A program made the position numbers and the translations under genes. Shown here one piece after another: positions 7,791 through 15,975 of a stretch of DNA of 61,431 nt (position 1 is the first letter of the stretch; each line of letters starts with the position of its first letter). Source of the DNA: Microbacterium sp. Root53 (lineage in GTDB: Bacteria; Actinomycetota; Actinomycetes; Actinomycetales; Microbacteriaceae). The stretch lies in contig NZ_LMFR01000006.1 of NCBI RefSeq assembly GCF_001426925.1, forward strand, positions 1 to 61,431, read 5' to 3'. A model generated the notes under the pieces. That model made no database searches and was not told the origin of the DNA. It saw nothing but the letters and a program-made list of their open reading frames with translations.

Positions 7791-9917
7791 ATGACGACGG
7801 ACCTCCCCCGGCGCCAGGCCGCACCCCGCAGACGGCCGCTCGCCCCTCTCCCCGCGGCGGCGTTCGCCGTGCTCCTCGGGCTGGCCTGCGCGGCGCCCGC
7901 CCACGCGGCGGTCGAGCCGGACGAGCCGACGGCCGATCTCACGCTCGCGCCCGCCGCGCAGGGATTCCTGCGGCCCGGTGCCTCGCTGACCACGACGCTC
8001 ACGATCGAGAACGCCTCGACGGAGCCGATCGAGGGCGCGACCGCGACCCTCTCGATCGGCCGCACGCCCCTCGCGGACCGCACGCAGCTGCGCGCGTGGC
8101 TCGACGGGACGACCCAGGGCGTCACGCTGACGCCCGCGGGCACGGCGCCGGCCGAGGACCTCGCCCCCGGGGCGCAGGACACGGTCGGGATCGCCGTTCC
8201 CGCCGACCACGAGGCGCTCGAGGGGCTGCGGCCCGGCGTGTACCCGATCCGGGCCCAGCTCGGCGACGCGACGGCCGAGAGCGTGGTCGTGATCGAGGAC
8301 GAGACCGAGCCGGTCGGCCTGGTCGTCCCCATCACGGCCGCGCCGCAGTCGTCGGGTCTGCTCGGGGCCGAGCAGCTCGCGGAGCTCACCGCGCCCGAGG
8401 GCGCGCTCACCGCCCAGCTCGACGCGGTCGCGGGCACCGAGGCGATCCTCGCGATCGATCCCGCGATCCCGGCGGCGATCCGGGCGCTACGGGACACGGC
8501 ACCCGAGAGCGCCGTGGAGTGGCTCGACCGCCTCATGGTCATGCCGAACGACCGCTTCGCGCTGCAGTTCGCGGACGCCGACGTCGCGGCCCAGCTGCAG
8601 GCCGGTCTCGAGACGCCGCTGTCGCCGATCTCGCTCGAGGCGTACCTCGCGGCGCCCCCGCAGCCGGATCCGACGCCCACGCCGACCGAGACGGTCGCCG
8701 GGGCGTCCGAGCCGGAGGAGGAGCTCGACCTCGACGCGCTGCTCGACATCGGCGACGCCGAGCCCTCGATCCACTGGCCCATGCCAGGGGCCGTGGGTCC
8801 CGGCGTCCTCGACGCGCTGCGGACGCCGGATCCCGACGCGATCGCGCTCGTCCCGTCCGACGCGACGACGCAGGGTGCCGACGGATCCGCTGTGCCCGCC
8901 CGCGGCGACGGCCTGCTGATCTACGACGCGGGCGTCACCGCGGCGCTCGACGACGTGGCCCGGGCGACCGGCGAGCCCGCGCGGGACGCCGCCGCGGTCG
9001 CGGCGAGCGCGGAGCTGTGGTTCGCGGCCGAGCAGACGGGCGACGCACCGCTCCTCGTCGCGCTCGACCGCGGGGCCGGGCTGACCGACGAGGACGGCGC
9101 GGACGACGCCGCGGCCGACCTCGTCGATCGGCTCAGCGCGGCCGTGGACGTCGTGACGGGCAGCGCCGCGATCGACGCGCAGCGCCTGCCGCAGCTGCTC
9201 GACGCCGCGCCGGCGGCCGTGACGCCGGCCGAGCCGTCCGCGGACGAGAGCCGGGCGGCCTTCGTCACCGAGACCATCGAGTCCGAGAAGCGCATCGCCC
9301 GCACGGCCACGGTGCTCGAGGACCCGACCCTGCTCACGGGCCAGGTGCGCGCCGAGGCGCTGCACGTGCTCTCGGTCGGCTGGGACGGCGAGCGCTCGGC
9401 GTGGGAGGACGCGGTCACGGCCTTCCGCGAGCGCACCGGAGAGCGCGCGAACGCCGTGGGCATCGAGCCGCCCGCCACGGTCCAGCTGATCAGCGCGGGT
9501 GCGAACCTGCCCGTCTGGATCCGGAACGACCTCCCGTACGAGGTGACGGTCACGCTCGTCGCCCGCCCGGACGATCCGCGTCTCGACGTGGTCGAGTTCA
9601 CGCAGGTGGTGGCGCAGCCGAGCAGCAGCACGACGATCGAGGTCCCGGTCGAGGCCCGGGTCGGAAACGGCGACGTCGACATCGAGCTCAGCCTGCTGAG
9701 CCCCGAGGGCGAGCTGATCGGCCCCGTGCAGACCGTGGAGGTCACGGTGCGCGCCGACTGGGAGCGCATCGGCATCATCGTGCTCGTCGCCCTCGTCGTC
9801 GGCCTGATCGGCACCGGCATCGTGCGCACCGTGCTGCGCCGGCGCCGCGCCGCGGCGGCCGAGCCGACCGGATCCTCCGGGACCGACGACGAGCCCTCGA
9901 AGGGACCGGATGCATAG
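7791..9917 (+). CDS. DUF6049 family secreted, membrane-anchored protein
   Basis: 708 residues. A signal peptide (basic residues 2-15, then a hydrophobic stretch ending at AHAA about residue 38) leads to a large extracellular part. A C-terminal membrane helix (IGIIVLVALVVGLIGTGIV) and an RRRR basic cytoplasmic tail follow. Extracellular beta-rich domains of this kind (LTTTLTIENAST near the start) form the DUF6049 family, regularly found next to murJ in actinobacteria. Its function is unknown. The last eight bases overlap murJ, so the two are translationally coupled and the protein may act in envelope assembly. Confidence 0.85.
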   Translation: MTTDLPRRQAAPRRRPLAPLPAAAFAVLLGLACAAPAHAAVEPDEPTADLTLAPAAQGFLRPGASLTTTLTIENASTEPIEGATATLSIGRTPLADRTQLRAWLDGTTQGVTLTPAGTAPAEDLAPGAQDTVGIAVPADHEALEGLRPGVYPIRAQLGDATAESVVVIEDETEPVGLVVPITAAPQSSGLLGAEQLAELTAPEGALTAQLDAVAGTEAILAIDPAIPAAIRALRDTAPESAVEWLDRLMVMPNDRFALQFADADVAAQLQAGLETPLSPISLEAYLAAPPQPDPTPTPTETVAGASEPEEELDLDALLDIGDAEPSIHWPMPGAVGPGVLDALRTPDPDAIALVPSDATTQGADGSAVPARGDGLLIYDAGVTAALDDVARATGEPARDAAAVAASAELWFAAEQTGDAPLLVALDRGAGLTDEDGADDAAADLVDRLSAAVDVVTGSAAIDAQRLPQLLDAAPAAVTPAEPSADESRAAFVTETIESEKRIARTATVLEDPTLLTGQVRAEALHVLSVGWDGERSAWEDAVTAFRERTGERANAVGIEPPATVQLISAGANLPVWIRNDLPYEVTVTLVARPDDPRLDVVEFTQVVAQPSSSTTIEVPVEARVGNGDVDIELSLLSPEGELIGPVQTVEVTVRADWERIGIIVLVALVVGLIGTGIVRTVLRRRRAAAAEPTGSSGTDDEPSKGPDA

Positions 9918-11526
9918 CCTCGGCCGCGCCAGCGCCATGATCGCGGCCGGCACGCTCGTCTCGCGCGTGACCGGCCTGATCCGCACCACCGTGCTCGTCG
10001 CCGCGATCGGCGCCTTCGGGCACGCGTCCGACGCGTTCACGATCGCCAACCAGCTCCCGAACTACGTGTTCCAGGTGATCTCGGCCGGCCTCATCACGGC
10101 CGTGCTGGTCCCCCAGGTGGTGAAGTGGAGCGGCCGCGAGGACGGCGGTCGCGAGCACCTCTCCAAGCTGTTCACGCTCGGCACGGTCGTGCTCCTCGTG
10201 GTGACGGCGCTCGCGATGCTGGCGGCGCCATGGCTCATCCGGCTCTTCGGCGCCGACTACACGCCCGACCAGATCGCGCTCGGCACGGCGTTCGCGTACT
10301 GGTGCCTGCCGCAGGTGTTCTTCTACGGCATGTTCGCGCTCATCGGCGAGACCCTGAACGCACGCCGCGTCTTCGGCCCGTACGCGTGGGCGCCGATCGT
10401 CAACAACATCGTGTCGATCGTGGGCTTCGCGGTCTTCATCGCCGTCTTCGGCGGCGAGCGCAGCGAGGTCGGCGAGTGGGACCCGACGATGATCGCGGTC
10501 CTCGGCGGCGTGGCCACCGCCGGCATCGTGGCGCAGACGGTCGTCCTCGCGGTGTTCTGGCGCCGGACGGGCCTGCACCTCCGGCCCGACTTCGACTGGC
10601 GCGGCATGGGGCTCGGCGAGATCCGCTCGCTCGCCGGCTGGAGCTTCGCGATGCTGCTCGTGGGACTCGTGGTCTCGACCGTGCAGCAGCAGGTGATCTC
10701 GGCGGCCTCGGGAGACGAGGCCTCGGCGACGGTCTGGTTCAACGCCTGGCTCGTCTTCATGCTCCCGTACTCGATCATCGTGATGTCGATCGGCACCCCG
10801 TACTTCACGCAGCTGTCGGAGCACGCGTCCGCCGGGCGAGACGACGAGGTGCGCGGCGACATCCAGCGCAGCGTCCGCTCGCTGGGCCTCCTGGTCGTGA
10901 TCGCGGCGGTGGCGCTGATCGTCGCGGCGGTGCCCGCGTCGCGCATCTTCACAGGCAGCGCGGGAGAGGCGCTGGCCGCCGCTCCCGTGCTCATCGGATT
11001 CCTCGTGTGCCTGGTGCCGCTGGCCGTGCAGTTCGTGGTGCAGCGGACGTTCTACGCGTACGGCGACACCCGCACGCCGTTCTTCTTCACGGTGTTCCAG
11101 GCCGCGATCGCCATCGGCCTCGCGCTGCTGATGCCGCTCGTCGTCGCCGAGGATCTCCTGACCGCGGCCGTCGCGCTGGGCCAGTCGATCTCGAGCATCG
11201 CGCAGGCCGTGCTCGCGGTCTGGCTGCTGCGCCGCCGGCTCGGACCGCTCGGCATGGGCCGGTCCCTCTGGGCGCTCACCCGTTTCACTCTGGCGGCGAT
11301 CCCCGCCGGCGCCGCGGCGTTCGGTGTGTACCTGCTCGCCGGTGGGCACGCGGGATGGATGGCAGCCGACGGCGTGGACGGGATGCCGGGCAAGCTGCTC
11401 GGAGCGGTCGGGACCGGGGTGGTCGGGCTGGTCGCCCTCGTGATCTACGTCGCGGTCCTGGCGGTGTTCCGCACGCCGGAGCTGCGCACCGCCGCGGGCC
11501 TCTTCGGCCGCCTCCTCGGCCGCTGA
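9910..11526 (+). CDS. murJ: MurJ/MviN lipid II flippase
   Basis: 538-residue polytopic membrane protein with about 14 helices, family MurJ (MOP exporter superfamily), moving lipid II across the membrane for peptidoglycan synthesis. The diagnostic N-terminus (ASAMIAAGTLVSRVTGLIRT, then ANQLPNYVFQ) is intact. Unlike mycobacterial MviN there is no large cytoplasmic pseudokinase extension. It overlaps the DUF6049 gene by eight bases. It normally heads a murJ-trxB run; here about 2.4 kb of transport genes separate it from trxB. Confidence 0.95.
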   Translation: MHSLGRASAMIAAGTLVSRVTGLIRTTVLVAAIGAFGHASDAFTIANQLPNYVFQVISAGLITAVLVPQVVKWSGREDGGREHLSKLFTLGTVVLLVVTALAMLAAPWLIRLFGADYTPDQIALGTAFAYWCLPQVFFYGMFALIGETLNARRVFGPYAWAPIVNNIVSIVGFAVFIAVFGGERSEVGEWDPTMIAVLGGVATAGIVAQTVVLAVFWRRTGLHLRPDFDWRGMGLGEIRSLAGWSFAMLLVGLVVSTVQQQVISAASGDEASATVWFNAWLVFMLPYSIIVMSIGTPYFTQLSEHASAGRDDEVRGDIQRSVRSLGLLVVIAAVALIVAAVPASRIFTGSAGEALAAAPVLIGFLVCLVPLAVQFVVQRTFYAYGDTRTPFFFTVFQAAIAIGLALLMPLVVAEDLLTAAVALGQSISSIAQAVLAVWLLRRRLGPLGMGRSLWALTRFTLAAIPAGAAAFGVYLLAGGHAGWMAADGVDGMPGKLLGAVGTGVVGLVALVIYVAVLAVFRTPELRTAAGLFGRLLGR

Positions 11527-11639
11527 CCCGCACAGCCCGGGAGCGCTCCCACTGACCGGGATGGCGCGGGCATCCATGCCCTTGTGAGGCACCCGGCCCC
11601 TCGTTAGCGTGCGAGACACCGTGCGCACCGCGCCGGAGC

Positions 11640-13121
11640 ATGACCACGAGTACGAGGGGGTACCGTCACGTGTCGTTCCTGGACAGGCAGCACACCATCG
11701 CCCCGCCCGGATACAGCCGATGGCTCATCCCCCCGGCGGCGCTGGCCATCCACCTCTGCATAGGGCAGGCCTACGCGACGAGCGTCTACAAGAACGCGCT
11801 GGTCGCGCACTTCGACACCTCGCTCACGGCGATCGGGATCATCTTCTCGATCGCCATCGTCATGCTGGGGGTCTCGGCGGCCCTGCTCGGCACCTGGGTC
11901 GAGAGGGTCGGCCCGCGCAAGGCGATGTTCACGTCGGCGTGCTTCTGGGCATCGGGGTTCCTGATCGGGGCGCTCGGCATCGCGACGTCGCAGCTGTGGC
12001 TCGTGTACCTGGGCTACGGCGTGATCGGGGGCATCGGCCTCGGCATCGGCTACATCTCGCCGGTGTCGACGCTGATCAAGTGGTTCCCCGACCGGCCGGG
12101 GCTCGCGACCGGCATGGCCATCATGGGCTTCGGCGGCGGCGCGCTGGTCGCCTCCCCGGTCTCGCGGCAGCTGATGTCGCTGTACGACCCGGCGTACGAC
12201 CCGGCCGATTCGACGTCGGTCGCCTCCGGATCGGCCGTCGCGATGCTGTTCCTGACGCTCGGCATCGTGTACTTCCTCGTCATGATGATCGGCGTCTTCA
12301 ACGTGCGCACGCCCGCCCCCGACTGGAGGCCGGCCGGATGGGATCCCGCCAGCATCAAGAGCAAGCCTCTCGTCACCACCGCGCACGTCTCGGCGCGCAA
12401 CGCGATCCGGACGCCGCAGTTCTGGCTGCTGTGGATCGTGCTGTTCTGCAACGTGACGGCGGGGATCGGGATCCTCGAGCAGGCGAGCCCGATGATCCAG
12501 GACTTCTTCCGCACCGGCGAGGCGTCGCTCGTGACGGCGACCACGGCGGCGGGCTTCGTGGCCCTGCTGTCGCTGTTCAACATGGCCGGGCGCTTCGTGT
12601 GGTCGTCGACCAGCGACTTCATCGGACGCAAGCCGATCTACATGGTCTACCTCGGCGTGGGCGTCGTGCTGTACACGCTGCTCGCGCTCGCGGGGGCGAG
12701 CAGCACGCTGCTGTTCGTCGCGCTGGCGGCGGTCATCCTGTCGTTCTACGGCGGCGGGTTCGCGACCATCCCGGCGTACCTGCGCGACCTGTTCGGCACG
12801 TTCCAGGTGGGCGCGATCCACGGGCGCCTGCTCACGGCCTGGTCAGCGGCCGGCATCGCGGGGCCGCTGATCATCAACGGATTCCTGGACGCGCAGGGCG
12901 AGCCGGGTCAGCTCGTCGCGGCGGACTACCGTCCGGCCCTCCTGACCATGGTCGGCGTGCTCGCGGTCGGCTTCGTCGCGAATCTGCTGGTGCGCCCTGT
13001 GGCGGCCCGGTTCCACGAGCCGGCGCCCGCCGCGACGGCCGAGCCGCCCGCCGTGGCCCATGCGGGAGCCGCCGCACGGAGCGCGGCGACGACGATCGAC
13101 GACGAGGAGGAGGGCCGATGA
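11640..13121 (+). CDS. OFA-type major facilitator transporter
   Basis: 493 residues, 12 predicted helices; resembles oxalate/formate antiporter-family permeases (YAT-x-VYKNALV after helix 1, WVERVGPRKAMF in loop 2-3, SSTSDFIGRKPIYM in loop 8-9). It probably exchanges small carboxylates; the substrate cannot be assigned. The ATG at 11640 has only a weak GGAG immediately before it. The stop overlaps the next small gene by four bases (ATGA), a pairing that implies the two products work together. Confidence 0.87.
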   Translation: MTTSTRGYRHVSFLDRQHTIAPPGYSRWLIPPAALAIHLCIGQAYATSVYKNALVAHFDTSLTAIGIIFSIAIVMLGVSAALLGTWVERVGPRKAMFTSACFWASGFLIGALGIATSQLWLVYLGYGVIGGIGLGIGYISPVSTLIKWFPDRPGLATGMAIMGFGGGALVASPVSRQLMSLYDPAYDPADSTSVASGSAVAMLFLTLGIVYFLVMMIGVFNVRTPAPDWRPAGWDPASIKSKPLVTTAHVSARNAIRTPQFWLLWIVLFCNVTAGIGILEQASPMIQDFFRTGEASLVTATTAAGFVALLSLFNMAGRFVWSSTSDFIGRKPIYMVYLGVGVVLYTLLALAGASSTLLFVALAAVILSFYGGGFATIPAYLRDLFGTFQVGAIHGRLLTAWSAAGIAGPLIINGFLDAQGEPGQLVAADYRPALLTMVGVLAVGFVANLLVRPVAARFHEPAPAATAEPPAVAHAGAAARSAATTIDDEEEGR

Positions 13122-13264
13122 CCAGGACCGAGATCCCGGCCGACGCGCCGGAGCAGCGCGGACAGACGATGCGACTGGTGCTCTCGTGGCTGATCGTGGG
13201 CATCCCGCTCGCGTACGCGCTCGTCCAGACGATCTCCTCGGTGATGCCGCTGTTCGCGGGCTGA
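13118..13264 (+). CDS. Small MFS-transporter partner protein (48 aa, one TM)
   Basis: 48 residues: a charged N-terminus followed by one membrane helix (LVLSWLIVGIPLAYALVQTI) and SVMPLF. It starts with an ATG overlapping the stop of the OFA transporter and is preceded by a GAGGAGGAGG ribosome site. Very short proteins of this kind are regularly found fused by overlap to OFA-type permeases in actinobacteria and are annotated as small subunits. The overlap, the strong ribosome site and the membrane segment support it as real. Confidence 0.78.
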   Translation: MTRTEIPADAPEQRGQTMRLVLSWLIVGIPLAYALVQTISSVMPLFAG

Positions 13265-13330
13265 ACCGCGCACATCGCACCCCGACGGGCACCGCGTCAA
13301 GCCTCTATTAGTGCACTCAGGGCTCGTGGT

Positions 13331-13376
13331 TCTCTGCTGTGTCCCCCGGCGAGAGGGCCGGGGGACACAGCAGAGA
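13331..13376 (+). repeat. 20-bp perfect hairpin just upstream of the DUF4383 gene
   Basis: Arms 13331-13350 and 13357-13376 are perfectly complementary over 20 bp around the loop GAGAGG; one arm contains TGTCCCCCGGC. It ends 12 bases before the downstream ATG, next to the ribosome-binding region. It could terminate the transporter transcript or control translation of the following gene. Confidence 0.85.
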
Positions 13377-13388
13377 GCGAGGTCGGAC

Positions 13389-13853
13389 ATGAGCACCACC
13401 CACCACACCACGCGGCGCTTCGCGGAGACGCCCGTGCAGAAGGCGGCCTTGGTCTTCGGGATCGTCTTCTTCATCGTCGGGCTCGGCGGGTTCATCCCCG
13501 GGCTGACGCAGGACGTCGAGAGCCTCCAGTTCGCGGGCCACGAGTCGCACGCGATGCTGATGGGCGTCTTCCAGGTGTCGATCCTGCACAACATCGTGCA
13601 CCTGCTCTACGGAGTGGTCGGCGTCCTGGCCGCCCGCACGTTCGGCGGAGCCAAGCAGTTCCTCATCTGGGGCGGCGCCGTCTACGCGCTGCTGTGGCTG
13701 TACGGACTGGTGGTGCCGGACGAGCACGCGGCCAACTTCGTGCCGCTGAACGCCGCCGACGACTGGCTGCACTTCGTGCTGGCCGCCGCGATGATCGCGC
13801 TGGGCGTCCTGCTGGGTCGCCGCGCGGCGCACGCGACCCACGATCGCCGCTGA
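13389..13853 (+). CDS. DUF4383 domain membrane protein
   Basis: 154 residues with four membrane helices (FGIVFFIVGLGGFIPGL; ILHNIVHLLYGVVGVLAA; FLIWGGAVYALLWLYGLV; FVLAAAMIALGVLL), matching the DUF4383 family of unknown function. A histidine-containing HNIVHLLYG motif lies in helix 2. The ATG at 13389 was chosen because upstream in-frame sequence runs through the 20-bp hairpin. A strong terminator follows, so this is a single-gene unit or the tail of the transporter transcript. Confidence 0.85.
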   Translation: MSTTHHTTRRFAETPVQKAALVFGIVFFIVGLGGFIPGLTQDVESLQFAGHESHAMLMGVFQVSILHNIVHLLYGVVGVLAARTFGGAKQFLIWGGAVYALLWLYGLVVPDEHAANFVPLNAADDWLHFVLAAAMIALGVLLGRRAAHATHDRR

Positions 13854-13866
13854 TCCGCACACACCC

Positions 13867-13902
13867 GCAGCCCCCGGTCGCCCGCACACGACCGGGGGCT
13901 GC
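13867..13902 (+). terminator. Terminator after the DUF4383 gene
   Basis: 14-bp perfect stem (13867-13880 with 13889-13902; arm GCAGCCCCCGGTCG) and an eight-base loop, 13 bases after the stop codon. It isolates the following thioredoxin promoter. Confidence 0.8.
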
Positions 13903-13929
13903 GACTCGTATCGATAGATTTTGGTCTAT

Positions 13930-13955
13930 GGAATAGCCCGCGCGTACCATGTGTT
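13930..13955 (+). promoter_or_regulatory. SigR/SigH-type (oxidative stress) promoter of trxBA
   Basis: GGAAT at 13930-13934, exactly 18 bases, then GTT at 13953-13955. This matches the GGAAT-N18-GTT promoter recognised by the thiol-stress ECF sigma factors SigR (Streptomyces) and SigH (Mycobacterium), whose classic target is trxBA. Transcription would start near 13962, giving a leader of about 37 bases. Confidence 0.8.
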
Positions 13956-13998
13956 GTGGCAGTCGGAACCCCGCCCGACATCACACCCTGGAGGCCTC

Positions 13999-14967
13999 GT
14001 GCGACAGCTCATCATCATCGGATCGGGTCCGGCCGGATTCACCGCCGCGATCTATGCGGCCCGGGCGAACCTGAGCCCCCTCGTCGTGGCCAGCTCGGTC
14101 GAGGTGGGCGGTGAGCTGATGAACACCACCGAGGTCGAGAACTTCCCAGGGTTCCCCGAGGGCATCATGGGCCCCGAGCTCATGCAGAAGATGCAGGAGC
14201 AGGCCGAGAAGTTCGGCGCCGAGATCCGCTACGACGACGTGACGGAGCTCGACCTGTCGGGCGACGTCAAGAAGGTCACGCTCGGCAGCGGCGCCGTCGA
14301 GGAGGCGCAGGCCGTGATCTTCGCGACCGGCTCGGCCTACCGCAAGCTGGGCCTCCCGGGCGAGGAGCGCCTGTCCGGCCACGGCGTCTCGTGGTGCGCC
14401 ACGTGCGACGGCTTCTTCTTCCGCGAGAAGACCATCGCGGTCGTCGGCGGCGGCGACTCGGCCATGGAGGAGGCGACCTTCCTCACCAAGTTCGCCTCGA
14501 AGGTCTACGTGATCCACCGCCGCGACACGCTCAAGGCCTCCAAGATCATGCAGCAGCGCGCCCTGGCGAACGAGAAGATCGAGTTCATCTGGAACGCCGA
14601 GGTCGCCGACATCCTGGGCGAGTCGGCCGTCGAGGGCGTCACGCTGCGCGACACCGTCACGGGCGAGACGCGCGACCTGGCGCTCGAGGGTCTGTTCGTC
14701 GCGATCGGCAACGACCCGCGCACGCACCTCGTGCACGACCAGCTCGAGCTGACGCCCGAGGGCACGATCGCCGTGATCGGCCGCACCTCGCGCACGTCGG
14801 CCCCGGGCGTGTTCGCGGCGGGCGACGTCATCGACCCGACCTACCGCCAGGCCGTCACGGCCGCGGCGAGCGGGACGGTCGCCGCGCTGGACGCCGAGCA
14901 CTTCCTGGCGTCGCTGGGCGACGCCGACGAGCCGGCCCCCGCCGAGGACCAGCTCGTCGAGGCCTGA
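13999..14967 (+). CDS. trxB: Thioredoxin-disulfide reductase
   Basis: 322-residue FAD flavoenzyme that uses NADPH to reduce thioredoxin. FAD site GSGPAG (residues 8-13), redox-active C133-A-T-C136, NADPH site GGGDSA (153-158) and the second FAD motif GVFAAGDV near 278. The GTG at 13999 follows CTGGAGG; an upstream in-frame ATG at 13921 lies inside the promoter region and is rejected. trxA follows 71 bases downstream, and both sit behind the SigR-type promoter. Confidence 0.96.
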   Translation: MRQLIIIGSGPAGFTAAIYAARANLSPLVVASSVEVGGELMNTTEVENFPGFPEGIMGPELMQKMQEQAEKFGAEIRYDDVTELDLSGDVKKVTLGSGAVEEAQAVIFATGSAYRKLGLPGEERLSGHGVSWCATCDGFFFREKTIAVVGGGDSAMEEATFLTKFASKVYVIHRRDTLKASKIMQQRALANEKIEFIWNAEVADILGESAVEGVTLRDTVTGETRDLALEGLFVAIGNDPRTHLVHDQLELTPEGTIAVIGRTSRTSAPGVFAAGDVIDPTYRQAVTAAASGTVAALDAEHFLASLGDADEPAPAEDQLVEA

Positions 14968-15038
14968 GAGGCCGCGGAACAACCACAGCCCCTCCCGCGT
15001 TGCGGGTGAAGACGCACTTCCCACCGAAGGAGATCCAC

Positions 15039-15362
15039 ATGACCGCCAAGGCCACCACCTCGGCCACGTTCGAGCAGGACGTCCTGCAGGCCGACGGCCC
15101 CGTGCTCGTCGACTTCTGGGCCGCGTGGTGCGGCCCGTGCCGCATGGTCGCGCCGGTGCTCGACGAAATCCAGGCCGAGAACCCCGACAAGATCACGATC
15201 CTCAAGCTCAACGTCGACGAGAACCCGGATCTGGCCATGAAGTACCAGATCACGTCGATCCCGGCCATGAAGGTCTTCAAGAACGGCGAGGTCGCCACCA
15301 CGATCATCGGCGCCAAGCCGAAGTTCGCGCTCGAGCAGGACCTCGCGGAGTTCCTCAAGTAA
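15039..15362 (+). CDS. trxA: Thioredoxin
   Basis: 107-residue cytoplasmic protein-disulfide reductant with the canonical W30-C31-G-P-C34 active site and cis-proline context TSIPAMKVFKNGE. The ATG at 15039 has a GAAGGAG ribosome site. It is the partner and probable operon mate of trxB and ends at a strong terminator. Confidence 0.97.
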   Translation: MTAKATTSATFEQDVLQADGPVLVDFWAAWCGPCRMVAPVLDEIQAENPDKITILKLNVDENPDLAMKYQITSIPAMKVFKNGEVATTIIGAKPKFALEQDLAEFLK

Positions 15363-15375
15363 GGACCCGCACCCC

Positions 15376-15406
15376 ACGAAGCCCCGGCCCCGCGCCGGGG
15401 CTTCGT
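15376..15406 (+). terminator. Terminator of trxBA
   Basis: 13-bp perfect stem (15376-15388 with 15394-15406; arm ACGAAGCCCCGGC), five-base loop, followed by CGTT. It also lies at the 3' end of the convergent small gene on the other strand. Confidence 0.85.
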
Positions 15407-15424
15407 CGTTCCCCGTGCGACGGA

Positions 15425-15775
15425 TCAGCGCCCGTCGACGACGCGGACGACCGCATCCCAGCGGCGGTGCGTGTTCTCCTGGCCGATCAGGCGCCAGACC
15501 GCGCGGGTCAGCTCCGGGTACTCGGCCGCGATCAGGCGCAGCAGGCGCTGATTGCGGGCCGCCGTGGGGCGCAGGCCGCCATCCGCCTCGATGTGCTCCG
15601 CGCGGAGGGTGAAGACGACGAGCTCGTCGACCGTCGGCAGGTCCTCCATGAACTCCCAGGGGTCCTCGCCGCCGCGCAGCCGCTCGTGGATGAGCGTCGC
15701 GAGCTCGTCCGCGGCCTCGGCGCGCAGCACCTCGACGCTCGCGCGTCGGCGGGGGAGTTCGGCGGGCTCGCTCAC
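15425..15775 (-). CDS. Hypothetical protein, helical, about 116 aa
   Basis: I do not recognise a family. The protein is about 116 residues, acidic and predicted helical (EVLRAEAADELATLIHERL), ending in VVRVVDGR, with no signal peptide or membrane helix. On its strand TAGCCT lies six bases before the GTG at 15775, which favours that codon and a leaderless mRNA; an ATG at 15778 is the alternative. Codon use and lack of competing frames support a real gene. A cluster of GAGATCACATCC repeats lies between its start and the response-regulator gene. Confidence 0.65.
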   Translation of the reverse strand: MSEPAELPRRRASVEVLRAEAADELATLIHERLRGGEDPWEFMEDLPTVDELVVFTLRAEHIEADGGLRPTAARNQRLLRLIAAEYPELTRAVWRLIGQENTHRRWDAVVRVVDGR

Positions 15776-15849
15776 CATACAAGGCTACGCGCGCACGCCT
15801 GGACGGGATCCGGATGCCCCACTCTGTGGAGAGCCCGCGATCTCGGCAC

Positions 15850-15956
15850 CGAGATCACATCCATCCGGCGAGATCACATCCATCCGGCGAGAGGACATCC
15901 ATCCGCGTGTGATCTCGCGCGCCCGATGTGACGTGGACGGAGCGGATGTGATCTCG
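15850..15956. repeat. Cluster of GAGATCACATCC direct and inverted repeats
   Basis: Three abutting 19-bp units: GAGATCACATCCATCCGGC at 15851-15869 and identically at 15870-15888, then a variant GAGAGGACATCCATCCGCG at 15889-15907. Inverted copies follow: TGTGATCTC near 15909, and GGATGTGATCTCG at 15944-15956, which pairs over 13 bp with CGAGATCACATCC at 15850-15862. The array lies between the 3' end of the response-regulator gene and the start of the small unknown gene. It is not a CRISPR because the units have no spacers. Confidence 0.8.
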
Positions 15957-15975
15957 AGCAGCGGGATGCCCGCGC

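Noticed and set aside
9910..9917. Frameshift between the DUF6049 gene and murJ
   Set aside because: Both proteins have complete, typical ends; the eight-base overlap is normal coupling.
13921..13998. Longer trxB starting at the ATG at 13921
   Set aside because: It would run through the SigR-type promoter; homologues begin at RQLIIIGSGPAG.
15850..15956. CRISPR-like array
   Set aside because: The 19-bp units abut without spacers and include inverted copies; no cas genes.
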